Shown piece after piece: positions 37,853-49,612 of a DNA stretch of 64,000 nt. Positions within the stretch are counted from its first letter, which is position 1. Each line of letters starts with the position of its first letter. Below the pieces are notes generated by a model. It worked only from the letters and a program-made list of their open reading frames with translations. It made no database searches and had not been told where the DNA came from. Source of the DNA: Chrysoporthe austroafricana (taxonomy: Eukaryota; Ascomycota; Sordariomycetes; Diaporthales; Cryphonectriaceae); contig JYIP02000007.1 in the NCBI GenBank assembly GCA_001051155.2, positions 1,676,342-1,740,341 on the forward strand, given 5' to 3'. The position numbers and the translations under genes were made by a program.

Positions 37853-38006
37853 CGGCTTTATAAAGTAACGGTTCCTATAAAAATATCAGTCCTATAAAAT
37901 AATAGCCTTTATAGAAATATCGGCTCTATAAAGTATCGGCTCTTATAAGAATATCGGTTTTATAGGATATCGGCTTCTATAAAAGTAGCATTCCTATAAG
38001 AAATAT
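37853..38006 (+). repeat. Leader tandem array of family A element
   Basis: About eight or nine imperfect units of 16-19 bp such as GGCTCTTATAAGAATATC and GGTTTTATAGGATATC. They are individually palindromic around TTATAA and lie between the 5' LTR and the first gene. The same array is in copy A' at 5440-5594. Confidence 0.6.
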
Positions 38007-38129
38007 TATAATTATTTATCGACAATTTATTATTAATTTACTATAGTAATTACCGGCAATAACGTTTTATTATTACGGCTTATCGATTATATCGAAATCA
38101 AGCATTTTGCTTAAGTATATAAGTTTATA

Positions 38130-40960
38130 TAAGCTTTGAACGATTTTGAAAAGAAGGATTGGGTTATATCGGATATTAAAATCTTTCTCGAAATTGCATA
38201 TACTTTTATCGATTGGAAACTTTTAGCCGATCGATACGAAAAAGCGAAACAGAACCCTAAAGAAACTAATGCACTTTTGCAGAAAGCAAAAGTATAAATA
38301 ATCAAGCAAGGATAGCCTTTATTGCTTAAATATTAGATTTAAAAGGAAAGAAAATCGAATTTCGATAAGAATTTATCCTAATAAATAAGAAAGAATAATA
38401 TATTCTAAGAAGATTTTTCTAAATATTGCAAATTTCGACAATTTGCTAAAACGATAACGGAAGAAAAATAATAATAAATGCTTATAGAAATAAACGAAAG
38501 CGAAAATACCTTTCGATTTAATAATCCGGAAGATTTGTTAGAAAAATTAGCTTAGCAATAATTTATCGAAAATCGAAAATATTATATATTTAAATATATT
38601 AATATTAATAGCGGAATTAAATATATTTAGTTATTATAATATTTGACTGAAAACTCAAATCTTAGATTTATCGATAAATCCGGGAATTCTTTAGCTATAA
38701 TAAGAAAAATAGATAAAAGCAAAGGAAAATAATAAATTCCAGAAAGTAAGCGTACCTCTTTTCCCTTAATAGGAATCCAGAATCGGAATATTTCTAAATA
38801 AAATTCTATTATAGCTATTTCGGCTAACTTTATAAACTTTATAGCAAAAAGCATATTAATGCCCCAATCGGATTTATCGGATTATTTGCAGCTTTTCGGG
38901 AAAGAAAATTATAAAGAAAAAAGACTGGATAAAAGAAAATCGGATAGTTTTATTATTATCCTTTAAAAATACCCGACCCTTTCTCTCTTAGTTACTAGCT
39001 TATTGGATTAATTTCTATAACGATTCGAAATGAAAGCAATTTACCAAAACGGCTTTATTTCGGAAAAGGCAGCATATATTGAATTTAAGAAAATGCTCCG
39101 ATTGCAATAAGCTTTCAATATATAAGCATTTCAATCGAAACTTACTAAGGAACCTTTTCCTATTTCGGCTACAAAATACTATATTAGTAACGGATATCGT
39201 TTTATTAAATTAATATTTCTTAATATTAAGGAATGCATTTAGCAAATATTTATATCAAAAGCAGGAAATTAATTAAATTAAAGATTATTTTCGAATTTCG
39301 AACCGGATATTGAAATTAACCTTAATTTCCAAAAAGAATTAATTAATAAGCTAGATAAATTACCGGATCTATCGAATTTTAGCAATAATAAAAGCAATAG
39401 TTCTCGAAATCTATTATTCGGCTATAAGCAATCCAAAAATCTTCGAGCTTATTAATCTAATTTATTTGAACTTATAGCATTGCCCGTTAGTATTAATAAG
39501 GAATTCAAAAATACGGTTATAAAGCAATTCCAATTTTACGAAAACTAGAATAATTATGCTAATTTAATAATTATATTTATTATAAATAACAAAATTACTA
39601 TCTGGAAAAACTTTCAAGCCTTTATAAACTGATATGAAATATATATAACCAGAAATGCAAAATGCATTAAATATTTCAGCTTTTATTTACCTACTTATTT
39701 AGTTAGAATAATATATATTTAATTCTATTTTATATTATTCTCTTAAGAATATAAGAATTTTATTTTACGTAAATATAATTGGAATTAATAAAAGAAATAA
39801 TTGAAAAAAAATTTCTCTATATTACGGAAAACTATAAAAGATTTGCTAAATGCTTAATAATATTCCAGGAAAAATATACGAAATAATTACAATATTCTAG
39901 AATTTATTTATTATATCTATTAATTTATTAAGCTAGCCGAATACCCAAATTCATATTTAGCCAGAAATATTTGGGATCGGATCGATAAAGAATTAATAAT
40001 TAAATATTTCGATAGACTTAATCGAAATGAAAATGCGAAAAATTTCGAAAAACGTCTCAAAGCAAAACAAAAAATATAGCATATTTTCGAATCAAACTGC
40101 ATAATAAGACTATCTCGTAAACCCGCGCAACCGGTATAGAAAGTTATATAATCGGCTGCCAATTTTCCCAATATTAATATTTACTTCTTAGCTAATATAT
40201 TCTTAAGACGCTCTGGAAAATTCAAGCCTTAAAGACCTGAATATTCATTTCGCTTAATAAAGACGTTTAATTAGCTAAATCTATCTAAAAGCATTAAATA
40301 TATCCTGGAATACGAATTCCGAAAATTTTTATTAAAATAATAGCGAAAGCTAATAAACATTCGGAACCAATTATAAAAGCAGATAGCTAAATAACAAAAT
40401 ATCTCGAATATAGCTAAGAAAATATTAACCAATATTATAGATAATAGCAGAAGTTTAATTTCAAAAAACCGAAATTCCCAATTGCGCTTTTACTATCAAT
40501 TCGTACGAAAAGATATTAAAAGATATTTTGTCTAATTAACTTTAGCAAATTTCAATATCGATAATAAAGAATTGCAATATAATCCAGATAAAGAAGATAA
40601 GCTGGCTCGAAAAGGCTATTTTCCTGTAAACGATAATCTGTTTATAGCGAATAGCAATAAATATAATAAAAAAACCGAAAATAACGAAAACTTATAAAGG
40701 CAAAAAAACGAATTGGAAGAATAAGCTAATAAAAAAAACGTAATAATCGAAAACAATATTTGGATTTTTCGAGCCGAAAAGGCAAAATTATTAATAAACG
40801 AAAGCATATTCTATATCAAATATTTTATATAACTATCCAATTAGCTATAGAATTTTCCTAAAATCGATATATAAAAAAGAAAAATCTTAGAATATAATAT
40901 TCTTATATTTATAATTAAGCTTTATTAGGGCAGCAGCTATATATATGCAAGAGCTGCAGC
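38130..40960 (+). pseudogene. First (gag-like) gene of family A element
   Basis: A long broken frame. Stretches such as NDFEKKDWVISDIKIFLEIA, the WKLLADRYEKAKQNPKETNA segment, INLNFQKELINKLDKLPDL and TIWKNFQAF read coherently through stops that replace Gln. It precedes protease and reverse transcriptase and is therefore the gag position, but I cannot match it firmly to a named capsid family. It is present, equally broken, in copy A'. Confidence 0.5.
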
Positions 40961-43900
40961 CAAAGCATATCCGAATAAGCCGGATATAAAAATCTATATC
41001 GATATAAACGCTAATTATTATGCTATTGCTAAGGAATTGCTAATACAATTCTTTAAAGCAAAAATAAATTAGAATATAAAGACTAAACTTAGAAACGTAA
41101 GCCAATTACTAGCAAAAGGCTAAGCTAAATTCGATTTGTATTTCTAGAGCAATAAGTACGGCTACTTAATTATATTTCGTATTCGAATAAGAATTTGAAT
41201 ATTGAATCGATTAAAAGCAAGCATTTTGCTAAGATAAAAATATAATATTCTTTACGAATTGGATATTCTGAATTCAGAATTATTTATATAATTTGGTTAT
41301 TTTAATAATATTATAGCGAAAATAGAAATATTTGCTCGAATATTAATATAATCCTAGCAAGCAAAAGCTGCAATTATTATAATAATGCTGCTTAGATTTT
41401 ATAAGCTAATCTCTATTAATATTAAACGAATCCTAAAAATATAACCTTTCTATTTAAGCTGAAATAGAAAGGATAAATGAATTGCTTGATAAGCTATTAG
41501 ACTAAAAAAGTTTTAATAACGAATTAAGCAGCAACCCTTTTGAAAATCCAGAAAAACCAATTTCTAAAGATAATCGAATTATTCTAAACGGATTATATAA
41601 CCCTGCTAGCAAATTACGATAATTACTATTATATTGCGCAATAATATTTCTTTTAATACATTAAAAACAAATTATAGCTTTTAGGAAAGCTAAATTCAGA
41701 CTAATTATTATTTATTAAGCATATTTTCTAATAAATTGCGGAAATTATTGGAAAATAGCTGGAAAAGTACCGATTTTCAGATATAAAAACCCTTAAAATA
41801 AGAAATTATTTCGAAAATAATAATAAATTAAAGATTCGAAAGAATAAAGCTATTAAAGAATCGGAAATTAATTTCGGTATATACGTTTGCAAATATTTAT
41901 CGGAATTTCTTTATAAAATTATAGAATTAATATAAGCATATACTAGAATTTTCAAAAATATAAATCTCGTTAATATACTAATCGATTAATAAATAAAAGT
42001 TAATTTAATCGAAAGATAACAAAACCAGAAAGTAAGATAAAAGCTATATTATTTAAATAAAGAAAATCAGAAAATAATTAATAAAATTTTAAATAAGTTA
42101 TATTAATAAAGTCGAACTGAATAAGTTATAAATATAATGCTATTCGGTTTATCAATTTTTATAATTTGGAAAAATATAAATAGCTAGAAAAAAAGATATA
42201 TAATAATTGATTTATACGCTTTAAATAAAGTTTCAATCCTTAATACTTACCCTTTGCTATTATAGCAAAAAGTTATCAAATAGCTAAAAAGAAAAATATA
42301 TATTATAATAATAAATATATAGCAATTTTTCTATTAATTCCTAATATATCCAGATTATAAAAACCGATTTATTATTATCAGTTATTATAATTAAAAAAGG
42401 ATAAAAGTTTTATTTATAAGATTTCGAAATTCACTATCCTATATTTAGCATTTTATAAATCAATTCTTACAATTATATTATAAGTTTGTTTTTGCTTTTA
42501 TAAACGATATCGTTATCTATTTAATTATAGAATAAGATTACTTGCAATATTTATAAATTATTTTTTCGCTATTTTTATGCAAAAATATTTTATTAGCTAA
42601 ACCCAAATTATTTCTTGGATATCTTTTAGTCCAGATCTTAAGATTCAAAATAAACAGATTCGGAATTTCCAATACGAAATACCGGATACAAGCCATTTGC
42701 GATTTGGAATTCCCTAAAATATTCTAGCAATTGGAAAAGCTTATTGGATTTATAGAATACTTACGTTATTTAATTCCTAAATATAATTATAGAATCAATC
42801 TATTTTAGAAAAAGAAAACTAGAATACTAAATAAGGTTTGCTAATCGAACTATTTACTTTTAAGCATAAGATAGCGAAACTATATTACGTAAGCTATTTT
42901 CGACCCAATATTAAACGAAATTAATAATTTTTACGATTTCAAAATAATTTTGGAAATTAAAAATGCTTTATTTTACTATATCTTAAATAAATCTCTTTTT
43001 ATTTAGCTAAATGCATTTAAAGAAATAGGATTTTCAAGCATTATTTTCCAATTAGCAAATAATTATATATAAAACGGAATATTACTAATAGCAAATATAG
43101 CCGTATAACCAATCTTTTACTTAAGCAAGATAATTAACGAAATAGAATGAAAGTATTAGCTTATAGAGCTAGAAATAGCCTATTTAGTATAGCTAATACG
43201 AAAACTGCAAATAATAATAAAATCGAACCGAACCAAATCAGTTTATATCCTTACCGATTATATAATAATAATTAGCATTATTTATTCGTTATTTATAAAT
43301 ATAATAGATAAGATTAAAATAAATATACAGCTAATTCTCGTTTCGGAATACTTAAGCTAATTCGACCTGAAAGCATATTATATATCGGGAAAATCGAACA
43401 TTTTCGCAAATGCTATATCAAAATTACTATTTACCCAAAAACTTATCGATAATAAAAGCATTCTAAATAAAATATAAGAAAACGAATTTATCCAAATTCT
43501 TAATGAAATATTTATAAATAGCGAAATGAAAGGGCGTATTAAAAAGGGATATAAAAAATACCCCTTATAATTTAGAATAATCGAATAACTAAAAAACCCA
43601 AATAAAATTGCCCGATTACTTTTCATATTAGATTATAATAGCTTATTATTTCTCAAGGATTATTATAGAAAATAATAATTATATATCCCGAATAAAATAG
43701 CATTGGATTTTATTAAAGAAGCTTATAATAGAAAATATCATTTCGGTATAAACCGTATATAGTACGATTTAACGGATCGATTCGTTATTAAATATTACTA
43801 TGCTAAAATATGCAATTATATATCGATATATCAAGCTTGCAATAAGAATAAAAATAACTTATAATAACCTTTAAAAGAAATGCAACCTATATTATTTCTA

Positions 43901-45240
43901 TTAATCCCATTTTATATTATTATTATAAACTTTATTATAAGACTATTAATAATACTATTTATAAATACTATATAAGCTTTAGCTAAAATGCTATATTTGA
44001 ATGCATTTCTTATAATTACGGATAAGTATTTTAAAGTTACGATTATTATATTAAGCAATACAATATATATTGCAGCAAATTAAGCAATTTTTATTTTACA
44101 GATATTTTATATTATTAACTAGGGAATACTTAAAAGGATTATTTCAAATAGAAACTCGAAATTTCTATCGGAATTCTGGAAATATTTATAAAAAGCTATC
44201 GGAACGAAATTTGCTTACTCTACTGCCTTATATTCGCAAACGGATAAGCAGTTTGAAATAAAAAACCGAATAATTGAAATAGCAATTCGGCATTTTATAA
44301 CCGCTTACCTTAATACAGAATAGACCGAAATAATACTAGCATTATAATTTAATTTAAATAATACGTATAATCGAATTATAAAATATTCAGCTAGCTAAAT
44401 GCTATTCGGATTTAATTTATTATCGGGCTAGTAAATAAGGGATATAATACTTTTAGCAAGAGAAATTTTCTAGGAAAAAGCTTAATTTTTTATTACCGAA
44501 ATGCAAATAATAGCCAAATTGCAATATAATAAGTATTATTGCCAAATAGTTTTCAAACCAGATAATTGGGTATATATTCGCTTAAGCTATAAGTACTTAT
44601 TGCTAAATAACCCATTTCTGAAATTTTTATAATAGAAAATAAAACTTTTCTAAATTATTCGAAAAATAAAGAACTTAATGTATAAATTGAAATTAGCTCC
44701 TTATATAAATATTTATCCAATAATCTCAGTAATACAATTAATACTTACAAACTTTCTTAAAATGGACTCTTATAAATATAACTCTATATATTAAGACCCA
44801 ATAAATATATTAAAGAATCCGGATATTGAGAAATACTTAAAAAACTATTAATATTACGAGCTAGAAAAAATAATTAGCTGCTATAAGCGAAAATATAAAT
44901 ATAATCCGTACAGAATTGAATACTTAATAAAATAGATAAACTATTTTAGCTATTATAATATATAAATATTCCGTAATGCCCTGAATACGGACGAAATAAT
45001 ATATGATTTCGAACGGAAATGCAAAGCTATAGCCGAATTGCAAGAAAGAATAAAGCAAAAGCGGTTATTAGCAGAAGAAATCCTTAAACTAGGAGATATC
45101 GTTATAATTGCCTTACGAAAACGAGATAAGCCAAAGCGCAACTTACGAACAGAAAATATATTAGAATAAGCTAGTTTATTTATTCCAAGAAATCGAAAAA
45201 ACTCGCGATACAATAAGCGCATATTGGAATAAGGACGACC
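40961..45240 (+). pseudogene. pol of family A: protease, RT, RNase H, integrase, chromodomain
   Basis: A protease-like IYIDINANYYAI segment lies near 40990-41035. The reverse transcriptase spans about 42130-42800, with a degenerate FINDIVIY in place of Y-x-D-D at about 42497-42520. RNase H is about 42890-43440, with PIFYLSKIINEIE. The integrase has an HHCC-like region (YHFGINRIQYDL, then CNKNKNN) at about 43735-43860 and a core at about 44010-44440 with LITDKYFKV, SKFLSEFWKYL, AYSTALYSQTDKQFE and NLNNTYNRIIKYS. A chromodomain-like YELEKIISCY, RIEYLIK segment lies at about 44846-44995, then a charged tail to 45240. It is inactive because of many stops. Confidence 0.75.
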
Positions 45241-45659
45241 GCTAAATAAGGCAAGTAAATTTCTAGCAAATGCAAAAAGCTATTATTTCGTAAACTGTTA
45301 ATAAATTCATTTTATTTTCTTTTTCCTATTAGCGCGCTTACGATTATTATTCTTATTTACTTATTATAGCCAGCCGTATCGCTTTATCGTTATTACTTTT
45401 CATTATACTTTTGAATATTATTTTTGAATATCAAGCTAGTATTATTATCAATTTCGCTTTACTCTATTAAGCTTTCGTAAACCCGCAAGAATTATATTAA
45501 TAAGGCTATTAATATTACTAAAATTAAAATATATTATGCGATTATTAAGTTATATCTTTTCGTAAATGCTTTATTATAAAACCAAAACTGATAAGAAATA
45601 GTATATTTAATTATATTTAATTTCTATATAATACTATACTTTATATCCTAAGAAAAACC

Positions 45660-47760
45660 TTTCAAAATCTGCCGAAAAAGCAAGATTATATAATACGCTA
45701 AATATATTTACAAAGCATTGCTTAAAGACCGCCTTTCCCTAAAGGGATATCGGTAGGCTATATATTTATATAATAGCGAAAGCTGTTTTTACTATAATAC
45801 TTATATAACGAAAAACTACTTGAACGATTTCCTTTATTGCTAGGAAATTCATACGATAGCCTTTCGTCAAGCGCTAATTAATAAAAGTTATACCGATATA
45901 ATAAACCGAAAAGTCGAATATAATATCTATATCCTTAATACTAAGCTAAATAGCAGCAATATTAATCGGCTGCTAATTACTAAAAAAGCTTAAAAGCTTA
46001 TTTTATAATATTCTATACTATTGTAAATCGATTATTCCAGCTCTATTTACGAAAAATAGAAGCTTTATCTAAATACCTTTACTAATACGGATATTATTAC
46101 GAGCAAGGATATAAATAACGGACTAACGGATAATTCTATTAAGAGAATATCGCTTAAATTTATCCCGAATTCATTTACTATTCGTAATCCTATCCTTATT
46201 CTATATACCTTATTAATAGCTTATTATATCCTATTTCCTATTATAATTTCGAAAGACGATCGCTTATAAGATAAACGTAACTATTACGTTAAAAATAAAG
46301 CAAGATAGATAATATTAAGCGATTATAGCAACCTTACCAAAAAAGAAGTAAACGCTATGCATTACGCAGCCAATATAGCAGAAATTATTATAGTTTACGA
46401 ATATAATCGTAATATAGCCTTTATTGCCTAAAAGAAAATAGCTAAAAATATTAAGCTAGTTTTAGCTAAGCTTGAAACTTTCGAACTTATTACGCTAATT
46501 GCTAATCTAAGCCTATTTGCTATAATAAAACAAAATTTCATAATGCTAGCTAAGCGCTATCGAATTATAAATGATATTATCGATTTAACCGAAAATAACT
46601 TATTAAATATAGCTAATCTATTAGCTATACTAAGCAAAGCTTTCCGAACCAATATTAATAGTACTTTGCTTTTGCAAATTATGCTTCGTACTATTCCCGC
46701 CTTATTTATCAAATATAACCCTAAATCTAAAGCTATTAAAGCCGAAATCGCGGTATATTACTATATGCTAGCCTTTTATATATCCAAAGAATATATATAC
46801 TATAATTTTACTTAGAAAGGCAATTTCGGTATTAACTATCTTTATATTGCTAATAGTTTCGCTATTTATAATAATATTAAGTTCGGCATTATCGGAATTT
46901 ACGATAGTTATATTTAATATTTCTTCCCTTTTACTATAAGAGAATATATATACGAGTTCGTTATTTGATTCCGCAATTTTAATCCTACCGTTTTGTCTAA
47001 CCGGTTAGGCTTATACTTTATTATAAACCAAATCTTCCGTTTCGAGTACAATTTCAAAGCTATTAAAATCGTCTTTACTAAAGACGATATAGATTACGAC
47101 TTTAATGCTATTTTTCAGAAATGGGCTAACGAAAATAAAAACTACTTTAGCGCTATCCGGTCCTTACAATATTAAAATCGCATAATAAGCTTTAAGTTTT
47201 ATATTCAAATATATAAGCTAGTCAAAACCTTATAGCTTAATATTTATAATTATATCGATTTTTGCAATTATATCGGAAAAAAAGAATTATTTGCTATATT
47301 TTTTCGTAATTTATTAAATCTTGAAATTATTACTAAAGCCCGGGAAATTATTCCTAATTAGTAAATATTGCTATTATTTATCGATATAATATTATTAGCA
47401 GCATATAATGCTGCTTTCTTCTAATAATTTATAAATTTAGCTACTTATATTGAAAACTAATTACAATATCGCTATATAACGATTATATACGACTATTAGC
47501 TTTATATACCAATATATCCTATTATAATTTCATTTTATATTTATTATTATTATATTCATTTAATACCCTATTATCTGAAAGCTATATTTTCCATTAATAT
47601 TTACAAGCAATTTTAATCTTTAATTATATTTATGCTAAATATTTCGGCAGTAAATACAATTAAGCATTACCGAAATATATTTGGATATCGGCTAGCCTTA
47701 TTATATATAAATATTATATATATTTATTTACTTTAAATATAAACCGATTATAATAAAGGA
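45660..47760 (+). pseudogene. Extra third gene of family A element, unknown function
   Basis: Downstream of the integrase/chromodomain, in the sense direction, one frame reads coherently for roughly 700 codons. Most of its stops sit where Gln or Trp would fit. Runs include IAFRQALINKSYTDIINRKV, KEVNAMHYAANIAEIIIVYE, an uninterrupted 90-codon stretch at 46543-46815 and another at 46993-47175 with FTKDDIDYDFNAIF. Near the start, ESCFYYNTYI...FLYC-x-EIH could be a decayed C-x2-C...C-x3-H zinc-binding motif. Hydrophobicity is inflated by RIP, so apparent membrane segments should not be trusted. It could be an env-position gene or a captured host gene. I do not recognise it. Confidence 0.55.
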
Positions 47761-47797
47761 TTAATTCTAAGCTTTTAATATAAGCAAGTTTTCTTTT

Positions 47798-47857
47798 AAT
47801 TCCCGGTATAGGCATATTTATTATTCAAATTCCCGGCATAAGTACGTTTACTTATTA
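47798..47857. repeat. Two-unit 30-bp tandem duplication
   Basis: Units start AATTCCCGGTATA (47798) and AATTCCCGGCATA (47828), exactly 30 bp apart. They lie between the third gene and the 3' LTR of family A. Confidence 0.75.
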
Positions 47858-48042
47858 GGACTCTAGCACGAGTCAGCTTTATGAAACGATTATTATTTCC
47901 TATATAATCTCTTTTATCTAATAATACTATTGTATTTTTCCTTGCCGTATAACTTAGAATCCTATTATATCGTATTACCGCTACCCAAGATATTTCTGAT
48001 AATTAGCTTCCTTTATGGATAAAAGTTATAAGGGGCCGGCAA

Positions 48043-48251
48043 TTGATAGCAAAACCTATGGACGAGGTGAATTCGTAATGGATTCGCTTGGTAAATTTAT
48101 AATGAATCTTTTAGTAAATACGCAATGAATTTACCAAGTAGATGCTATACCTTTACTAGGGGGCTTATATAATGCCTTAATAGGCTTTAGCGTAGTTCAC
48201 TTTCTTGGGAGAACTATGCTTTATAATATATTTTAGTACGTTCACTATCAA
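48043..48251 (+). repeat. 3' LTR of family A element
   Basis: 209 bp, less mutated than the 5' LTR, and preceded by the purine-rich ATAAGGGG tract. Confidence 0.9.
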
Positions 48252-48585
48252 TAATATAATCTTTAATAATAAGAAAATAATCAAAAAGTTTCTTAAATGC
48301 AAATATTTATAAATTATAAAGCTATTACTTTATAAGGGAAATAATACTTAAATTTATAATTAAAAAGCTATAATAATCTATTTAGTAAATATTTTATCTT
48401 TATATATATCCAGCTTTTCAGTTAAGTTCGATAGGATTAATACCGATCCTATCGATCTAAACTTTAATTTTTGCTTAAATAAGCGTTTAATCAGTTTTGC
48501 AGCTAAGCTTGAAAATTCTAATATTGAATAAGCCGTTCTAAATAGCTTTAATATTATACCCTGGTTTGTATATTAATTTATAACA
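48252..48585 (-). repeat. Chromovirus LTR fragment right of family A
   Basis: Matches the LTR of G from an internal point near 37246 to the true LTR end (TATTAATTTATAACA at 48571-48585). It therefore repeats about 340 bp that are already present left of family A, rather than simply continuing the interrupted LTR. It has a perfect 9-bp inverted repeat CGATAGGAT...ATCCTATCG at about 48428-48453. Confidence 0.7.
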
Positions 48586-49240
48586 ATTAACTTTTCTTCT
48601 TTTAATTATTTAAGCTTTTTATATTATTTATATATATATATATATATATATTATTATTATAAAACTTATTATTTATATATTTATTATATATAATTATTTA
48701 TATATATATACTTATAAATAAGCTATAAGAAAATAATATAAAAATTATAAAATAATTATAAAAGCGGAAAATAATAAAAATAAAATAAAAAATTATGCAA
48801 AATTCGCAAAAATATTATATAATAATAAAAAAACTAAAAATTTAATAAAAATTTAATAAAAAGCTAGTTAAAACTTATTGAAAAAATTAAAGAAAAAAAG
48901 AGAAAAGAATATATAAAAAAGAAAAGAAAAGGAAAAAAAGATTATTAAAAAAGAATAGCTAATATATAAAGAAAGCAGAAATATATAAGCTATTTATTAT
49001 TATAAATAGTCGCTTTCTTTTTTAAGAAAATAAGCGGCAAAAAAAGTAATAATTAATTAAGAATATTATAAAAAAGCAGTTTAAATATTTTTGCAAAATA
49101 TTAAGCCTTTTTTCTCGAAAAATATCGTATACGCATAAAAGCATATATTTATAAGCGATATAGAGAAAGCAGGGCCGCAATATTATAACGAAATAGCAAT
49201 ATAAAAGTTTTATTTAGTTTCGGCAAAGTTTTCCTTTATA
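48586..49240. other. A+T-rich non-coding stretch left of island 2
   Basis: The start (48588-48720, with CTTTTTATATTATTTATATATA and TA runs) matches 57738-57800 on the other side of island 2. There is an inverted repeat CTATTTAT...ATAAATAG near 48990-49010. No gene is visible. Confidence 0.5.
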
Positions 49241-49333
49241 GGTATTTTCAAGGAGACCGTATGCTAGATATCTAGCGGAAATATTTGAGATAGCTCTGTA
49301 ATAGCTTTTAGATTCTCTATAGCGTGATAAGAA

Positions 49334-49352
49334 TTTATTTATTTATTTATTT
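49334..49352. repeat. (TTTA)n microsatellite
   Basis: Nearly five units of TTTA at the left boundary of island 2, about 260 bp upstream of the methyltransferase. Confidence 0.9.
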
Positions 49353-49612
49353 GGCAGGGAGGTATAGCCGCGTGCGCTATTATGGTCCAAAGGAATCGTA
49401 CGATAAGCACTCGGGGTTATATTTGCTATGCTGACCACCACCTTCCGAGGTCGCTTGCGGTCGGGTGCCTGCGCGTGCAACTCGGTGTGCTCGGTGTTCG
49501 TGTCATAAACCTAACATATCATACATTTTGCTGCGTCAAAAGTCCTCTCATTTCCCGCCTACCCCTTTCCGACGCCACACGTTTCTCCTCACCCCAGTAC
49601 CTTGGTATTACC

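Larger units (their letters stand above)
37594..48251 (+). mobile_element. Family A LTR retrotransposon, complete (about 10.66 kb)
   Basis: 209-bp LTRs at 37594-37802 and 48043-48251 with TTGATAG...CTATCAA inverted ends (TTAATAG...TTATCAA in the left copy). Order on the plus strand: LTR, leader with tandem repeats, gag-like gene, protease, reverse transcriptase, RNase H, integrase, chromodomain, an extra gene of about 2.1 kb, a 30-bp tandem duplication, the purine tract ATAAGGGG near 48028-48036, LTR. The integrase-after-RT order makes it Ty3/gypsy-like. The flanking pentamers are TACTA and TAATA, a 4/5 match only. It is broken everywhere by RIP-type stops. Confidence 0.88.

Noticed and set aside
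38627..40807. Minus-strand open frames within family A (for example 39920-40171 and 40616-40807) as antisense genes.
   Set aside because: They are rich in Ile, Phe, Ser and Leu as expected from A+T-rich shadow frames, and the plus strand reads coherently as the element's own genes there.
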